Shown here in pieces: positions 63,001-64,000 of a stretch of 64,000 bases of DNA (positions are counted from its first letter, which is position 1; every line of letters starts with the position of its first letter). A model generated the notes under the pieces. The model had not been told where the DNA came from. It saw nothing but the letters and a program-made list of their open reading frames with translations, and searched no databases. Made by a program: the position numbers and the translations under genes. The stretch comes from Cryptococcus deneoformans JEC21 (taxonomy: Eukaryota > Basidiomycota > Tremellomycetes > Tremellales > Cryptococcaceae): contig NC_006687.1 of the NCBI RefSeq assembly GCF_000091045.1, forward strand, positions 777,001-841,000, given 5' to 3'.

Positions 63001-64000
63001 GTTGTGCGGTGTGGCCCTTCGTGGTGGTGGAGGGGGCGGGGGCGAGTTTGGCAATGAGTGGAGGCGCGGGGGCGGGAGCGATGACGTTGGCGACGGTTGG
63101 TGGGTGGCGGGGGCGTGTCGGCACCTGAAGGAAACGCGCCTCAAGCATGGCGTCATCGATGACGTCCATCATGATCTCGTATAGGTCGGCCGACGTTGCG
63201 GAGAGCACCGTTTTGCCTCATGCGCGGAGAGCAGCTTTGGTGCGGTGAGTAACCAAGGCATTGACACCGTCCAATAGCCGGCGGTTGATGTCCACGTCGC
63301 TGAGGGGGTCCTCGAAGTCATGAAGAATGCCTTGGTAACTGATAACAAGGTGAAAGAATGCATCGAACGCGGCGGGTGTGGTGTCCAAGCAGCGGAGCTG
63401 CATGAATCGGTGGCGGAGTTTGGACTCCCAGCCGCGGGCGAGAATGTGAGACTTAAGGGAGACTTGCCATGCATCCCAAGTTTCGGCGTGTTTGCCATGG
63501 AGCTCGAGCCACGTGGTGAACCGGCCGCCCGATTGGGAGATCGAGGTATTTGCCACAGAAATCTTCCACGCGTGCTCAGCCGGGCTGGGGCTCCAGTGTA
63601 GGAGGGCGTCACGGAAATAGGTCTCCAAGGCGAGGAGGTGGCGCTGGAGCGCGAACGGGTCGGCGGAGGAGTGAGTCCCAAGTCGCGGCGGGGAGATCTT
63701 GTCCGGGCGGGACCCGCGTGTGGAGGGGGGGACGTGACGGTCGTGGCCGGTGGTGGCTTGATCGGCTAGCGCTTGGGTGGAACGAAGGAGTCCGGCAACA
63801 ATAGATTTAAGCTCGTCGATCTCAGGAACGGCCGGGCCGGAAAAGGCAGTGGTGAGGCCCGGGGTCTTTCGGTAGATTGCACCCGTGGTATCGTGTACAG
63901 GGGTTGCGTAGTTTACCATCTTTTCGTCGGGTAGGTCAGGCACCGAAGGCACCGCGTTTGAAGTTGTGGGCGAAGCCAAATTTTCTCCGGAGCCCGCGGA
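60072..64000 (-). pseudogene. gag-pol: E3 gag-pol, N-terminal through integrase core, two nonsense codons
   Basis: Best gag of the E family in the window; the frame runs off the right edge (no ATG seen before LASPTTSNAVPSVPDLPDEK). Gag; stop TGA at 63220-63218 where E1 has CGA (ALRARGKTVL); stop TGA at 62950-62948 where E1 has CGA (GDAGRSARAYL). It then stays open through the knuckle CFSCRVVGHHRLIC, protease VDCGAGINVVD, RT (CDFRGLNSVT, YVDDIIIWG), RNase H, and integrase finger and core up to the solo LTR. It contains the 80 bp missing from E1 (62314-62393). Confidence 0.93.

Noticed and set aside
1..64000. CRISPR arrays, prophage, integron or bacterial operon features.
   Set aside because: No regularly spaced repeats with unique spacers, and all coding content is eukaryotic LTR-retrotransposon; repeats are LTRs with 5-bp target duplications.

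Overview
The window is fungal, most likely basidiomycete, chromatin made almost entirely of nested LTR retrotransposons. That assignment is an inference: large single-ORF Ty3/Gypsy gag-pol elements, a canonical chromodomain on one of them, Tf1-like priming sequences and compact Ty1/Copia elements fit TE-rich Agaricomycete genomes, but no host gene, rRNA or tRNA is present to confirm it. I see no host gene, no env-like gene and no CRISPR.

Families, named here by letter. A: Gypsy, 589-bp LTR TGTAAGG..TTACA. C: Gypsy with 433-bp 'B' LTR TGTAAGTGCAGAGCAC..CTACA. D and G: sister Gypsy families with 502- and 488-bp LTRs. E: Gypsy, LTRs not in the window. F: a 944-bp candidate LTR. H: chromodomain Gypsy, 525/560-bp LTRs. 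COP: Copia, 275/276-bp LTRs.

Layout. 1-402 Copia fragment; 403-998 unassigned; 999-1800 decayed E-like gag. 1801-14077 is a decayed plus-strand A element carrying a solo B LTR in its 5' LTR and a whole decayed H element (6881-13121). 14076-23937 is a minus-strand C element holding an intact Copia (17746-22649). 23938-39306 is a minus-strand E element interrupted by C and by a D element (27004-37990), which itself holds a second intact Copia (28345-33250). 39307-40250 is the F LTR. 40251-46729 is E plus C again, in inverted orientation. 46730-52789 is an intact-looking minus-strand A element with a 1566-codon gag-pol. 52790-58689 is a G element with a truncated 3' LTR and one homopolymer frameshift. 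58690-64000 is a third E copy, minus strand, carrying a solo B LTR.

History. E is the oldest host layer. C inserted in E (TSD TTGGG) and lost its pol 3' end, PPT and first 13 bp of the 3' LTR. That E+C block was then copied as a 6,310-bp inverted duplication (14076-25294 versus 40251-46560, Copia excluded). Copia entered only the left arm afterwards, so the right arm keeps the empty site. Several elements (F, A, D) sit at junctions where the two flanking 5-mers do not match although each matches a different target; this is the signature of ectopic recombination between dispersed copies.

The most interesting biology is priming. D, G and H lack a tRNA-type PBS but carry, just inside the 5' LTR, a sequence complementary to a stretch of their own LTR near the expected transcript start. 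The pairing co-varies between D and G. This points to Tf1-like self-priming, while the Copia elements have a half-tRNA-iMet type PBS.
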